A stretch of 64,000 bases of DNA, from contig NZ_CP131039.1 of assembly GCF_030657335.1 (NCBI RefSeq), positions 1,364,001-1,428,000 of the forward strand, written 5' to 3'. A model generated the notes under the pieces. The model had not been told where the DNA came from. It did no database searches and saw only the letters and a program-made list of their open reading frames with translations. The number at the start of each line of letters is the position of its first letter. Within the stretch, counting starts at the first letter, position 1. Origin of the DNA: Croceibacterium aestuarii. Its GTDB lineage: Bacteria; Pseudomonadota; Alphaproteobacteria; Sphingomonadales; Sphingomonadaceae. The translations under genes and the position numbers were made by a program. This document shows positions 32,971 through 42,298 of the stretch, piece by piece.

Positions 32971-33131
32971 CAATCGGTCTCCGGCGGCTCGCCCGAGGGG
33001 ATGGGACCCGGCTGGGTCGGTTCGTTGTGCTTCTTGCGGCGCGAGACGTAGAGCAGCGCCGCGGCGACGGCGGCGGAGCCGATCGCCCCGGCGATCGCGG
33101 CCTTGCCGCCTGTGGGGATGCGTTTGGTCAT
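32970..33131 (-). CDS. 53-residue single-TM peptide coupled to leuD
   Basis: [20 protein letters not shown] then a hydrophobic run to [11 protein letters not shown] and a Pro-rich tail ending PPETD. There is one TM helix at about residues 12-28. It ends in TGATG with leuD. Similar small ORFs before leuD are often labelled isopropylmalate isomerase in databases through their position; the sequence has no such domain. Confidence 0.7.
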   Translation of the reverse strand: MTKRIPTGGKAAIAGAIGSAAVAAALLYVSRRKKHNEPTQPGPIPSGEPPETD

Positions 33132-33170
33132 GGCTGGGTAGTGGGATGCCGCGGCCCGCTAGGCAAGGGG

Positions 33171-33662
33171 TCAGACGAGGAATTCGCCTATTGCCCGCCA
33201 CAGCCGGAGTTTCCCGGCATAGGGCATGGCGGCGTAGGCCGGACTGGACGAGGGCAGCGGCAACAAAGCGAGAGGAGAGTCGGCGAGGAGAGCGCGGCCG
33301 ATCCTGGCTGACGTGGCTCCGTTGAAGGCCACGGCCCTGAGCTCGGGCAGCGTGGCGACGAGATCGGCCAGCGGATTGTGTTCGGCCTCGCGGATTGCGG
33401 CGTCGAGGCTGCCCTTGCGCGTTGCGGAGGCGACCGTATCCCACAGTCCGATACCGGCATGGAGCAGCGACTGCAGCCGCGCGGCGTAGGCGAGCGCTTC
33501 CAGGTCCTGTCCGATGACATCGCCGACCAGTCGCCAGAACCGGTTCTGTGGGTGGGCGTAGTAGCGCCCCTCGGCCAACGAGCGTTCGCCGGGAAGACTT
33601 CCGAGGACCAGAACGCGCGTTTCTGGAGCCACAACGGGGGCAAAGGAGGACTTACGGGTCAT
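33171..33662 (-). CDS. Uracil/hypoxanthine-DNA glycosylase (TDG/Mug-like)
   Basis: A 163-residue member of the UDG superfamily, of the DNA-deoxyinosine glycosylase group. [27 protein letters not shown] is motif A with the NRFW tail; [13 protein letters not shown] and [13 protein letters not shown] form the later strand and motif B. It should excise deaminated bases. Confidence 0.88.
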   Translation of the reverse strand: MTRKSSFAPVVAPETRVLVLGSLPGERSLAEGRYYAHPQNRFWRLVGDVIGQDLEALAYAARLQSLLHAGIGLWDTVASATRKGSLDAAIREAEHNPLADLVATLPELRAVAFNGATSARIGRALLADSPLALLPLPSSSPAYAAMPYAGKLRLWRAIGEFLV

Positions 33663-33678
33663 CGCCGCAGCGGCGCCC

Positions 33679-35229
33679 TCATGGGCCGATGTCGCTCACG
33701 TGGGACTGCAATCGCCTGCGGCTATGCGGCTCATAGCCCAGTTTCTCGGCTATGCGGTCGTCCCAGCCGTAGGGATCGGTCCGGAAGCGGACCTTGCCCG
33801 AGCCGTCGGTGAAGGCCGTTTCATAGAGCAGGCGGACCGGGATGTTGTCCGGCAGCCGGACGAAGGTTTCATCGCCGCTGGCGCGGGCCTCCTGGTATTG
33901 CTGGGCCACGCCGGCATCTTCGGCGATCATCCGGGCGAACTGAAGTGCATTGTCGACGCGGACGCAGCCGTGGCTGAGCTGACGCTGGTTCCGCTCGAAC
34001 AGCGATTTGGCGGGCGTGTCGTGCAGGTAGATGGCGTAATCGTCCTGCATGTCGAACTTGACCTGTCCGAGCGCGTTGTCCGGACCGGGCAGCTGGACAA
34101 TCCAGCCGTTGCGGCGCTCCATGTTGTGGCGCCGAAGGTAGCTGGCGCTGTTGGGGATTTCTTCCTTCTCGATCGACTTGGGCACTGTCCATGTGGGATT
34201 GGCGACGAGCCGGAACATCGGCGCCTGGAGGTGCGGCGTTTCCCAACCCGGCTGGCCGACGATGACCTTACGTTCGTCGCGCAGCGTGCCGTCGCGGAAA
34301 TAGTCCAGCGTCGCAGCCGCGGTGTTGACGTCGATGCGCGTGGCTGGCGGGTTGCGCTCGAGCCAGCGAAGCCGTTCGAGGTTCACCGCGAGGATTCGCG
34401 CCCGCTGCGCAGGGCCTGTATTGAGCACTTCGAGCGTATCGGGGCCTACGACACCGTCGGTGACGATACCGAAATCCTGCTGCATCCGTTCGACTGCGTC
34501 GGCGATCTGCTGGGTGTAGAGGTCTGCCTGGCTGCCGCTGTCCGGGGCAAGATATCCGTTGTCCTGCAGGACCTGAACGATACGCGGGACCCGGGGGTCG
34601 CTTTCTCCGGCATGGATAAGGTCGCCGCTCTCGATCCCCTGGCCACCCGCCTTGGCCGCCTGGCGGCTGTAGTCGAGAAAAGCCTGCGATAGCGCGCGAT
34701 ACTGCGGGTCGTGCGGGGCGAGGCTGTCGAGCCATTTTGCGGTATTTCCCGCTGCGATAGCTTGTTCGAGCCCGCCGACCACATCGACCTGGGGGCGCGG
34801 GATTGTGTAGATGTCGAAGACGGTCGTCGGATCGAGCTTTCCGTGGGCCAGTGCGCCGGCGAAGTCGAGCGCGGCGCGGGTGAGGGCAGCTTCGCGCTTT
34901 GCCGGCGTGTCGGCTTCGTCGACCGGCCCGAGGTAGTCATGGGGCGCGAGACCGTGGCGGCCGGCCCCTTGCAGCGCATCGAGCAGCGCGGATGCGCTCT
35001 GCGCGGTCCAGGCGGTGCGCCAGTCGCGGTCTTCGTAGAACTTGCGGACCCTTTCATCCGATACGGCGGCCTTGAGATCGCTCGCAGCGACCGCCTCGGG
35101 CTCAACCAGCGATCCCGCCGCGGCCGATTTGCCGTCCTTACCCTGCGCCGCCGAATCTGCACTTCCGCTGCCGCAGCTGGCCAGTCCCACCAACGCCGCC
35201 ACTATCGAACCCAACCAAACCTGCTTCAC
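33679..35229 (-). CDS. L,D-transpeptidase lipoprotein (YkuD) with peptidoglycan-binding domain
   Basis: A 516-residue lipoprotein: lipobox Cys at residue 19 (VKQVWLGSIVAALVGLASC), an LDT scaffold domain (RKFYEDRDWRTAWT...), a PG_binding_1 domain (QIADAVERMQQDFGIVTDGVVGPDTLEVLN) and a YkuD domain with catalytic LSHGCVRVDNALQFA. It makes 3-3 cross-links or anchors proteins in the wall. The GTG start at 35229 is chosen because AGGAG lies 5 nt before it and the signal peptide begins there. Confidence 0.94.
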   Translation of the reverse strand: MKQVWLGSIVAALVGLASCGSGSADSAAQGKDGKSAAAGSLVEPEAVAASDLKAAVSDERVRKFYEDRDWRTAWTAQSASALLDALQGAGRHGLAPHDYLGPVDEADTPAKREAALTRAALDFAGALAHGKLDPTTVFDIYTIPRPQVDVVGGLEQAIAAGNTAKWLDSLAPHDPQYRALSQAFLDYSRQAAKAGGQGIESGDLIHAGESDPRVPRIVQVLQDNGYLAPDSGSQADLYTQQIADAVERMQQDFGIVTDGVVGPDTLEVLNTGPAQRARILAVNLERLRWLERNPPATRIDVNTAAATLDYFRDGTLRDERKVIVGQPGWETPHLQAPMFRLVANPTWTVPKSIEKEEIPNSASYLRRHNMERRNGWIVQLPGPDNALGQVKFDMQDDYAIYLHDTPAKSLFERNQRQLSHGCVRVDNALQFARMIAEDAGVAQQYQEARASGDETFVRLPDNIPVRLLYETAFTDGSGKVRFRTDPYGWDDRIAEKLGYEPHSRRRLQSHVSDIGP

Positions 35230-35407
35230 GCTTTCTCCTCGAGAACTTGCCCGTCGGCCGATCAACGTTCCACGCGCCGGTGCGATCCAATTTTCGTCCT
35301 CGCGAGGAGAAAGGGACTGTGCAGCCGGGATCGCGGGACCGGACAAGGCGCACGCGCGTTGGTTCCTCGGTTGAGAGAGGCGGTGTAGGCCCGGGGATGC
35401 AGGTGCA

Positions 35408-36241
35408 GTGACAAGGTCTGGGAGCAGGGAAGTCTCCAACGCCGAGTACGCTCGGGGTCTGGCCCGGGCTGCTGCGGGGGCGCTTATTTTCAGCTTCCCG
35501 CTGATCATGACCATGGAAATGTGGTGGCTGGGCTTTTACCTCGACCGTGTGCGGCTGCTCCTGTTGCTGGTCCTCACGTTTGCCCTGCTCGTTCCCCTAT
35601 CCCGGTTGGTGGGTTTCGAGAGGACCAACTCGGTCGCGCACGACGTCATCGACGCGCTGGCGGCCTTCGCGATCGGCGGGATCACCTCGGCGGTGCTGCT
35701 GGCCGTTTTCGGAATCGTCGACGCCTCGATGCCGACATCCGAAATAGTGGGCAAAATTGCATTGCAGACTGTGCCCGCGAGCATCGGCGCGCTTCTCGCC
35801 CGCGGCCAGTTGGCTGGCGAGTCCGATGGGGAAGGAGAAAGGAACAAGGGCGATTATGCCACCGACCTGTTCATCATGCTGGTGGGTGCGATATTCCTGG
35901 CTTTCAACGTCGCCCCGACGGGTGAAATGATCCTGATCGCTTTCAAGATGAGCTATTGGAATACGCTGGTCCTGATCTTCCTGTCGATCGCCCTCCTGCA
36001 CGCCTTCGTTTATGCGCTCGGCTTCGCGGGGCAAAAGGACGCCCCCGAAAACACCAGCTTTATTGCCTCCGTCGTCCGATACAGCGTGGTCGGTTACGGC
36101 ATCGCCGTCCTGGTCAGCCTCTATGTGCTCTGGACGTTCGGCCGCATCGAGGGAGCGGCGCTGGAGCAGATAGCGACAATGACCGCCGTGCTCGGGTTCC
36201 CTGCCGCTCTGGGCGCGGCCAGCGCCCGACTGATCATCTAG
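35408..36241 (+). CDS. TIGR02587-family integral membrane protein
   Basis: A 277-residue protein with about seven TM helices; ARGLARAAAGALIFSFPLIMTMEMWWLGFYLDR is the family's N-terminal signature. It is paired with a TIGR02588 protein 14 nt downstream, as elsewhere in bacteria. The function of the pair is unknown. The start is a GTG with a weak site; a start a few codons further in is possible. Confidence 0.85.
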   Translation: MTRSGSREVSNAEYARGLARAAAGALIFSFPLIMTMEMWWLGFYLDRVRLLLLLVLTFALLVPLSRLVGFERTNSVAHDVIDALAAFAIGGITSAVLLAVFGIVDASMPTSEIVGKIALQTVPASIGALLARGQLAGESDGEGERNKGDYATDLFIMLVGAIFLAFNVAPTGEMILIAFKMSYWNTLVLIFLSIALLHAFVYALGFAGQKDAPENTSFIASVVRYSVVGYGIAVLVSLYVLWTFGRIEGAALEQIATMTAVLGFPAALGAASARLII

Positions 36242-36255
36242 GAGATTCGCGCTTC

Positions 36256-36654
36256 ATGACCGAACAGACCGGTTCCTATACTTCACGACCCCTGCTGGAA
36301 TGGGTCGCGGTTGCCATCGGCTCGCTCGTGACCGCGGCCCTGGTTGGCTACATCGGCTGGAAGGCCGCAACCTCGGACCAGGAAACGCCCCCCATGGTGG
36401 CGGTCGAACAGGGCCAGACGACACCATACGAGGGCGGCTGGGTCGTCGAGGTTCGGGCGCGGAACCTGTCGCCTTCGACGGCGGCCAACGTCGAAATCGA
36501 AGGAACGCTGCATAGCGGCTCGTCGGAGACGACCGCCACGACCACAATCGATTACGTGCCTGGGGATTCAGTCCGCAAGGCCGGGCTGTTCCTGCCAAGC
36601 GATCCTGCGCGAGGCGTCCTGGAACTTCGCGCCAAAGGCTACGCCGCTCCGTGA
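36256..36654 (+). CDS. TIGR02588-family protein
   Basis: A 132-residue protein with one N-terminal TM helix (LLEWVAVAIGSLVTAALVGYIGW) and a periplasmic beta-rich domain (GWVVEVRARNLSPSTAANVEIEGTL). It matches TIGR02588, which always accompanies TIGR02587. It probably forms a complex with the upstream membrane protein (inference). Confidence 0.85.
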   Translation: MTEQTGSYTSRPLLEWVAVAIGSLVTAALVGYIGWKAATSDQETPPMVAVEQGQTTPYEGGWVVEVRARNLSPSTAANVEIEGTLHSGSSETTATTTIDYVPGDSVRKAGLFLPSDPARGVLELRAKGYAAP

Positions 36655-36721
36655 TCCTGTGTATCGGCTAACGGGAGCGGGCCGCGAGCTTCTCGCCCGC
36701 GCCCCGCTCCCATCGTCCGAT

Positions 36722-36760
36722 GGAAAGAAAACCCCCGCGAACCTTGCGGTCCGCGGGGGT
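36722..36760 (-). terminator. Rho-independent terminator after pnp
   Basis: On the minus strand ACCCCCGCG pairs with CGCGGGGGT (36752-36760 with 36731-36739) and is followed by TTTTCTTTCC. It starts 11 nt after the pnp stop. Confidence 0.88.
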
Positions 36761-36770
36761 CGTTTCAATG

Positions 36771-39080
36771 TCAGTCGTCGTCCTTGAGGAACGCCGGCAG
36801 GTGGTCGGGGTCACCCCCTTCCGCCTTGGGCCCGCGGTCGTCGCGGTCGCGGCGCGGACCGCGATCGCGGCCACCGCCGCCGCCTTCACGGCGCGGGCCA
36901 CGGTCGCGACCGCCACCGCCTTCACGGCGCGGGCCGCGATCGCCACGGTCACCGCGCGGTTCGCGGGGAGGACGCGTGTCCTCGAGTTCCGCTCCGGTTT
37001 CCTGGTCGACGACGCGCATCGACAGGCGAACCTTGCCGCGGTTGTCGATCTCGAGGACCTTGACGTAGACCTCCTGGCCTTCCGACACGACGTCGGTCGG
37101 CTTTTCGACCCGCTCGTTCTTCATTTCGGAGACGTGGACGAGACCGTCCTTGCCGCCCATGAAGTTCACGAAGGCGCCGAAGTCGACGATGTTGACGACC
37201 TTGCCCTTGTAGACCTTGCCGACTTCGGCTTCCTCGACGATGCCTTCGATCCACTTGCGAGCGGCTTCGATCTGGCTGACGTCCGAAGACGAGATCTTGA
37301 TCAGGCCTTCGTCGTCGATGTCGACCTTGGCGCCGGTCTCGGCGACGATCTCGCGGATCACCTTGCCGCCGGTGCCGATGACGTCGCGAATCTTCGCCTT
37401 GTCGATCTGCATCGTCTCGATACGCGGCGCATGGGCCGAAAGCTCGCTCCGCGCGGAGCCCAGGGCCTTGGTCATCTCGGCCAGGATATGGGCGCGGCCG
37501 CCCTTTGCCTGCTCGAGCGCCTTGCCCATGATCTCCTTGGTGATGCCGGCGATCTTGATGTCCATCTGCAGGGACGTGATGCCCGCTTCGGTGCCCGCCA
37601 CCTTGAAGTCCATGTCGCCGAGGTGATCCTCGTCGCCGAGGATGTCGGACAGGACCGCAAAGTCGTCGCCTTCGAGGATCAGGCCCATGGCGATGCCCGA
37701 GACCGGGCGTTCGATCGGAACGCCGGCGTCCATCATCGACAGGCAGCCGCCACAGACCGTCGCCATCGAACTCGAGCCGTTGGACTCGGTGATGTCCGAC
37801 AGGATGCGGATGGTATAGGGAAAGTCGTCCTTGCTCGGCAGCACCGGATGCAGCGCGCGCCAGGCGAGCTTGCCGTGGCCGATTTCGCGGCGGCCCGGGG
37901 CGCCGAAGCGGCCCACTTCGCCGACCGAGTAGGGCGGGAAGTTATAGTGCAGCATGAAGTTCGAGTAGGAGAGGCCCTCCAGCCCGTCGATCATCTGCTC
38001 GCTGTCCTTGGTGCCCAGCGTGGTGGTGCAGATGGCCTGCGTTTCGCCGCGGGTGAACAGCGCCGACCCGTGGGTGCGCGGCAGGAAGCCGACCATCGCC
38101 TCGATCGGGCGGACCTGGTCGAGCTTGCGGCCGTCGATACGGCTGCCGTCCTTGAGGATCGCGCCGCGAACGATGTCGGCTTCGATCTTCTTGACGAGCT
38201 TGTTGGCGGTCATGCCGGTCTGGCCGTCGGCCTCGGCGTAATGCGCCTTCACCTTCGCACGCGCCTCGTTGAGGGCGTCCGAGCGGGCCGACTTGTCGGT
38301 CAGCTTGTAAGCCTTGGCGATGTCGTCGCCGACGAGCTTCTTGATCTCGGCCTTCATCTCCGAGTTGTCGGTGATGTTGAGTTCCCAAGGATTCTTGGCA
38401 GCCTTCTCGGCAAGGTCGATGATCGCGCCGACAACTTTCTTGCATTCGTCATGCGCAAACATGACCGCGCCGAGCATCTCGTCCTCGGTCAGTTCCTTGG
38501 CCTCGGACTCGACCATCATCACGGCGTCGTGGGTAGCGGCGACGACGAGGTCGAGGCGGCCTTCTTCCAGCGCGGTGGTCTGCTTCGGGTTGAGTACATA
38601 CTCACCGTCGATGAAGCCGACGCGGCAGCCGCCGATCGGGCCCATGAAGGGCACGCCGGAAATCGTCAGCGCGGCCGACGCGGCGATCATCGCCACCATG
38701 TCCGCTTCGGTCTCACCGTCGTACGACAGGACCTGGCAGATCACGTTGATCTCGTTGTAGAACCCTTCCGGGAACAGCGGGCGGATGGGGCGGTCGATCA
38801 GGCGGCTGGTCAGCGTTTCCTTCTCGGTCGCCCCGCGTTCGCGCTTGAAGAATCCGCCCGGGATGCGCCCGGCGGCAGAGAATTTTTCCTGGTAGTGGAC
38901 GGTGAGCGGGAAGAAGTCCTGCCCTTCCTTCACCGACTTGGCGGCCGTGACGGCGCACAGCACAACGGTTTCGCCATAAGTGGCAAGGACCGCGCCGTCA
39001 GCCTGACGGGCAATGCGGCCGGTTTCCAGAGTGAGGGTCTTGCCGCCCCACTCCAGCGATACGCTTTTCGTGTCGAACAT
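36771..39080 (-). CDS. pnp: Polyribonucleotide nucleotidyltransferase (PNPase)
   Basis: A 769-residue enzyme that degrades RNA 3' to 5' with phosphate. It has two RNase PH domains ([16 protein letters not shown]..., SGIAMGLI with the catalytic D in [16 protein letters not shown]), a KH domain ([15 protein letters not shown]) and an S1 domain ([17 protein letters not shown]). The last ~60 residues are an Arg/Gly/Asp-rich tail with repeated [14 protein letters not shown] 39080 is the usual start. It follows rpsO. Confidence 0.97.
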   Translation of the reverse strand: MFDTKSVSLEWGGKTLTLETGRIARQADGAVLATYGETVVLCAVTAAKSVKEGQDFFPLTVHYQEKFSAAGRIPGGFFKRERGATEKETLTSRLIDRPIRPLFPEGFYNEINVICQVLSYDGETEADMVAMIAASAALTISGVPFMGPIGGCRVGFIDGEYVLNPKQTTALEEGRLDLVVAATHDAVMMVESEAKELTEDEMLGAVMFAHDECKKVVGAIIDLAEKAAKNPWELNITDNSEMKAEIKKLVGDDIAKAYKLTDKSARSDALNEARAKVKAHYAEADGQTGMTANKLVKKIEADIVRGAILKDGSRIDGRKLDQVRPIEAMVGFLPRTHGSALFTRGETQAICTTTLGTKDSEQMIDGLEGLSYSNFMLHYNFPPYSVGEVGRFGAPGRREIGHGKLAWRALHPVLPSKDDFPYTIRILSDITESNGSSSMATVCGGCLSMMDAGVPIERPVSGIAMGLILEGDDFAVLSDILGDEDHLGDMDFKVAGTEAGITSLQMDIKIAGITKEIMGKALEQAKGGRAHILAEMTKALGSARSELSAHAPRIETMQIDKAKIRDVIGTGGKVIREIVAETGAKVDIDDEGLIKISSSDVSQIEAARKWIEGIVEEAEVGKVYKGKVVNIVDFGAFVNFMGGKDGLVHVSEMKNERVEKPTDVVSEGQEVYVKVLEIDNRGKVRLSMRVVDQETGAELEDTRPPREPRGDRGDRGPRREGGGGRDRGPRREGGGGGRDRGPRRDRDDRGPKAEGGDPDHLPAFLKDDD
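36816..36970 (-). repeat. Imperfect tandem repeats coding for the RGG-type tail of PNPase
   Basis: Units coding for [11 protein letters not shown](G)R recur two to three times, flanked by shorter RGDRG and RDRDDRGP variants. The low-complexity tail may bind RNA or partner proteins. Confidence 0.65.
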
Positions 39081-39213
39081 TGGTTTTCCTTCGTGAACCC
39101 GCCGGGCCGTATTGCGCAGGCGGGGCCTCAGTGCCGGGTAATCCGTCCCGGTCCGGTGCGGGGCCTTTCGGTGCCCCAAGGCCCCTCCACCGAATTGTGA
39201 AGGAAGACCATAC

Positions 39214-39240
39214 GAAAAGGCGGCCCGCTCTGGAGCCGCC
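39214..39240 (-). terminator. Hairpin after rpsO (attenuator between rpsO and pnp)
   Basis: On the minus strand GGCGGC pairs with GCCGCC (39235-39240 with 39219-39224), followed by TTTT. It starts just after the rpsO stop and would partly end transcription before pnp. Confidence 0.75.
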
Positions 39241-39251
39241 CTCGCAAACTC

Positions 39252-39521
39252 TTATTTGCGCAGACCGAGCTTCTGGATCAGGCTGTTGTAACGCTCTACG
39301 TCCTTCTTCTTGAGGTACGCGAGCAGGCTGCGGCGCTTGTTGACCATCATCAGCAGGCCGCGGCGCGAATGGTTGTCCTTGTGGTGATCCTTGAAGTGCT
39401 CGGTCAGGTTGCGGATGCGCTCGGTGAGGATCGCGACCTGGACTTCGGGAGATCCGGTGTCGCCCTTGGCCTGGGCGTTGTCCTTGATGACCTCTTGCTT
39501 CTTTTCGGCGGTAATCGTCAT
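39252..39521 (-). CDS. rpsO: 30S ribosomal protein S15
   Basis: An 89-residue S15 ([36 protein letters not shown] ... [26 protein letters not shown]). It binds 16S rRNA and starts assembly of the central domain. The truB-rpsO-pnp order is conserved. Confidence 0.98.
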   Translation of the reverse strand: MTITAEKKQEVIKDNAQAKGDTGSPEVQVAILTERIRNLTEHFKDHHKDNHSRRGLLMMVNKRRSLLAYLKKKDVERYNSLIQKLGLRK

Positions 39522-39526
39522 TCATT

Positions 39527-40519
39527 TCACTCCGCGGTATCGGGCAGGTTGAAGCCCCTGACGACTTTCGCCGTCCCGTCCGAAATCTCGATCAGCGCCA
39601 CGGGGACGTTGCGGTCCTTGGCGAGATGGAGCCCATCGGGTTGGGGCAGTCCGGAAACGACACGGCCGTGGCGGACCGCCTGCGCGCTTTCCGGATCGAG
39701 GGTGAGGGCCGGGATACCGTCCAGCCCCGCCTCCAGCGGCAGGAGTATTGCGTCGAGCGCCGCGCCCTTGCCGATCTCGTTCAGTTTGTCCAGCGAAATC
39801 GCCTGAGACTCGGTGAACGGACCGGCCTTGGTACGGCGCAGGTAGGTGACGTGTCCCACGGTTCCAAGGGCGTGCGCGATGTCCCGTGCCAGGCTGCGGA
39901 CGTATGTGCCCTTGCTGACGTTCGCCGTCAGCGTGACAGCATCGGCGAGTTCGAGCGGCGGCTCGGGATCGAACGGGTCGGGCCGTCCGGCGGTGTTCGC
40001 GAAGGCGGAATCGAGCGACTCGCGCGCCCCATCCCCGCCAGACAGCGTCAGCGAGTGCACTGTTACCTTGCGGGTTTCGAGCCGCACGTCCTCCCCGGCG
40101 CGGGCGAGGTCGTAGGCACGCCGGCCCTCGACCTTCAGCGCGGAATACTTCGGCGGCACCTGCTCGATGTTCCCCGTGAAGTGCGCGAGGATTGCCTCGA
40201 CCGCAGCGAGAGGCGGGCGCCGCTCGCTGGTGGCGACGACCGCACCCTCGGCGTCGAGCGTGTCGGTCTCGCTGCCGAACTCGATCGTGAAGACATAGGT
40301 CTTGTCGGAATCGAGCATCCGACCTGCAAGCTTGGTCGCCTCGCCGAGCGCGATCGGCAGCACGCCTTCGGCCAGCGGGTCGAGCGTACCGCCGTGGCCG
40401 ATCTTGGTCTTGGGGTACCCGGCTTCGCGCAGGTTGCGCTTGACCGCGGCAACCGCCTGTGTCGAGCCGAGGCCGCGCGGCTTGTCGAGGATGATCCAGC
40501 CGTTGGCGACGCCAATCAC
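39527..40519 (-). CDS. truB: tRNA pseudouridine-55 synthase
   Basis: A 330-residue TruB: NGWIILDKPRGLGSTQAV, the catalytic Asp in GHGGTLDPLAEGVLPIALGEATK, and PKYSALKVEGRRAYDLAR. The GTG start at 40519 overlaps the stop of the DUF2239 gene (GTGA), so both are translated together. A C-terminal domain completes the usual length. Confidence 0.95.
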   Translation of the reverse strand: MIGVANGWIILDKPRGLGSTQAVAAVKRNLREAGYPKTKIGHGGTLDPLAEGVLPIALGEATKLAGRMLDSDKTYVFTIEFGSETDTLDAEGAVVATSERRPPLAAVEAILAHFTGNIEQVPPKYSALKVEGRRAYDLARAGEDVRLETRKVTVHSLTLSGGDGARESLDSAFANTAGRPDPFDPEPPLELADAVTLTANVSKGTYVRSLARDIAHALGTVGHVTYLRRTKAGPFTESQAISLDKLNEIGKGAALDAILLPLEAGLDGIPALTLDPESAQAVRHGRVVSGLPQPDGLHLAKDRNVPVALIEISDGTAKVVRGFNLPDTAE

Positions 40520-41016
40520 GCAGCGAACGCCAGCTCGCGGCCGTGACGGCGGACCGCCTCGGGCCAGTCGTAGGTGAAGTGATCGTATCCCACCGGGTTG
40601 CCGGCGTAGATTTCGCGCACCGCGTCTTCGAATTTCGGCAAGTCGCCCGCCATCACGCTCAGGAAGCGGTATGCGGCATCGCGGCATTCTTCCGTGGTCC
40701 GCCCCTGTTTCATCGCTTCTTCTACCAGCTTGCGCAGCGTTGCCGAAGCGCCTCCGCGACGTCCTCTGAGCCAGTTCCAATGCCGCGGCAGGAGGGTGAC
40801 CTCCTTCGAAACGACCCCGAGCGAGGGGCGCCCGCGCGGGCGGGCTTTTTGCGCGGATGCGCGCAAGTCGAAATCGACCTGCCGCCCCGACTGGTCGTCG
40901 AACGCGAGCAGGTCCGACGCCCGCTCGGGAGGGCCGATTTCGCGCATCGCCGCGACCACGTCGGCCTCGCTCCCGCGCGACAAGACCTCGCCCTTGTAGA
41001 ATGCAGTGTAGGCCAT
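40516..41016 (-). CDS. DUF2239 protein
   Basis: A 166-residue DUF2239 protein with the family core GRPSLGVVSKEVTLLPRHWNWLRGRRGGASATLRKLVEEA and a conserved C-terminal FEDAVREIYAG. The function is unknown; the central basic part could bind nucleic acid. It opens the truB-rpsO-pnp transcript here. Two ACCCGGxTTAAA repeats lie upstream. Confidence 0.87.
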   Translation of the reverse strand: MAYTAFYKGEVLSRGSEADVVAAMREIGPPERASDLLAFDDQSGRQVDFDLRASAQKARPRGRPSLGVVSKEVTLLPRHWNWLRGRRGGASATLRKLVEEAMKQGRTTEECRDAAYRFLSVMAGDLPKFEDAVREIYAGNPVGYDHFTYDWPEAVRRHGRELAFAA

Positions 41017-41046
41017 GCGGCGAATCCCTTCGCCGCTGCCAATATT

Positions 41047-41083
41047 ACCCGGATTAAATTAAGTCAATAAAACCCGGGTTAAA
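41047..41083. promoter_or_regulatory. Direct repeats ACCCGG(A/G)TTAAA upstream of DUF2239-truB
   Basis: Two 12-bp copies (41047-41058 and 41072-41083) are 25 nt apart, start to start, in an AT-rich patch. The second copy contains the palindrome AACCCGGGTT. This is probably an operator or promoter region, since the nearest gene starts at 41016. Confidence 0.45.
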
Positions 41084-41097
41084 AAGCCCGACTGCCC

Positions 41098-41487
41098 TCA
41101 GCCGCGCCGAGCTTCGTGCGCGGGCGGACCTTCGACGCGGACGAGCGACTGCAACGGATAGCGCTGGCCCTCGACCACGACGCTCGAGAAATGGTCCAGG
41201 CGGTCCATCGGCCCCACGTCGAAGCCGATCGCCCAGGCATAGGGCGGCTCGAACGCGGGACCCATCAGCTCTGCCTTGTACCACTGGCGATGCCGGTCCT
41301 GCAGGTAGAGCGTGCTGCCGCCCTCGCTGCGCCAGTCGCGAATGCCGCCGTGGTTCACGAACGGGATGCTTGCCTGCTGTTCGCGCGCCTGGGGAGGGGT
41401 GTCGGCCGTCGCCGGCGAAGCCGCCAGGCCGAGCGCCGCAAGCGGTGCCAGCCAGGCCATGCGTTGGATGTTCAAAATGTGTTTCAT
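41098..41487 (-). CDS. DUF6491-like secreted protein (copy 1)
   Basis: A 129-residue protein with a signal peptide (LAPLAALGLAASPATA) and the core STLYLQDRHRQWYKAEL, then IGFDVGPMDRLDHFSSVVVEG. A related gene at 42961-43374 shares the LYxQDRxxxWY and DxFDHFxxxxV elements. Function unknown; periplasmic. Confidence 0.7.
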   Translation of the reverse strand: MKHILNIQRMAWLAPLAALGLAASPATADTPPQAREQQASIPFVNHGGIRDWRSEGGSTLYLQDRHRQWYKAELMGPAFEPPYAWAIGFDVGPMDRLDHFSSVVVEGQRYPLQSLVRVEGPPAHEARRG

Positions 41488-41548
41488 AATGCAACCTTTA
41501 TCCCACGGCGGGGTTGAACAAAGGCTGAACTTTCGGCGCGCTCCGCCG

Positions 41549-42274
41549 TCAGCCGCGCAGGGCGGCGATCGACTGGGCGAGGCTCAGATACTTGCCCAGC
41601 ACCCATTCGGCGATCGGCCAGATGGTGTTCTGCAGCACGCCGAGCTGCGGCGCGAACCAGCTCAAGGCGATCAGCCCGAAGAACAGCAAGAACCCGTAGG
41701 GGCGCAGCTTGCCGTAAGCCTGCGCCAGCTTCGGCGGCAGCAGGCCCTCGACGATGTGCGAGCCGTCGAATGGCGGAATGGGCAGCAGGTTGAAGATCGC
41801 CAGGAAGACGTTGATCAACACGAAGAACAGGAGCGAGGAACCGACGAGGTTCGGCGCCTGGTCGGCGCTCATGATCATCGGCAGGCCGCTCGGCGACATG
41901 TCCAGGTAAGACCCGCCGGGGATGACGATACCGATCAGAATCGCGGCCAGCGCGGCAAGGATCAGGTTCGTGCCCGGGCCGGCGGCGGCGACGGCCATCA
42001 TGCCGTAGCGGGGATTGTCGAGCCGGTACTTGTTGACCGGCACCGGCTTGGCCCAACCGAACACGGGCGCGCCCGAAAGCGCGAGCATTCCGGGCAGGAT
42101 CAGCGTACCGAAGGGGTCGACGTGACGCAGCGGGTTGAGGCTCAGCCGGCGCTGTTCACGCGCGGTCGGGTCGCCGAGCGCCAGCGCGGTCCACCCGTGC
42201 GCCACCTCGTGAAAGACGATCGCGAAGACCAGCGCCGGGATCAGCGCCAGGGCCGTGAAAAGCGTTTCGTTCAT
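41549..42274 (-). CDS. Site-2 protease family membrane metalloprotease (M50)
   Basis: A 241-residue M50 peptidase with five or six TM helices. The zinc site is HEVAH (residues 22-26) and the third ligand is in NLLPIPPFDGSHI. No PDZ or CBS domain is present, as in the short S2P group. It cleaves proteins in the membrane; the substrate is unknown. Confidence 0.92.
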   Translation of the reverse strand: MNETLFTALALIPALVFAIVFHEVAHGWTALALGDPTAREQRRLSLNPLRHVDPFGTLILPGMLALSGAPVFGWAKPVPVNKYRLDNPRYGMMAVAAAGPGTNLILAALAAILIGIVIPGGSYLDMSPSGLPMIMSADQAPNLVGSSLLFFVLINVFLAIFNLLPIPPFDGSHIVEGLLPPKLAQAYGKLRPYGFLLFFGLIALSWFAPQLGVLQNTIWPIAEWVLGKYLSLAQSIAALRG

Positions 42275-42298
42275 TGCGGGTAGATAGGAAGCGCGCTG

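Noticed and set aside
36720-39200. Plus-strand ORF of 826 codons
   Set aside because: Antisense of pnp; low-complexity Asp/Val-rich translation and no start signal.
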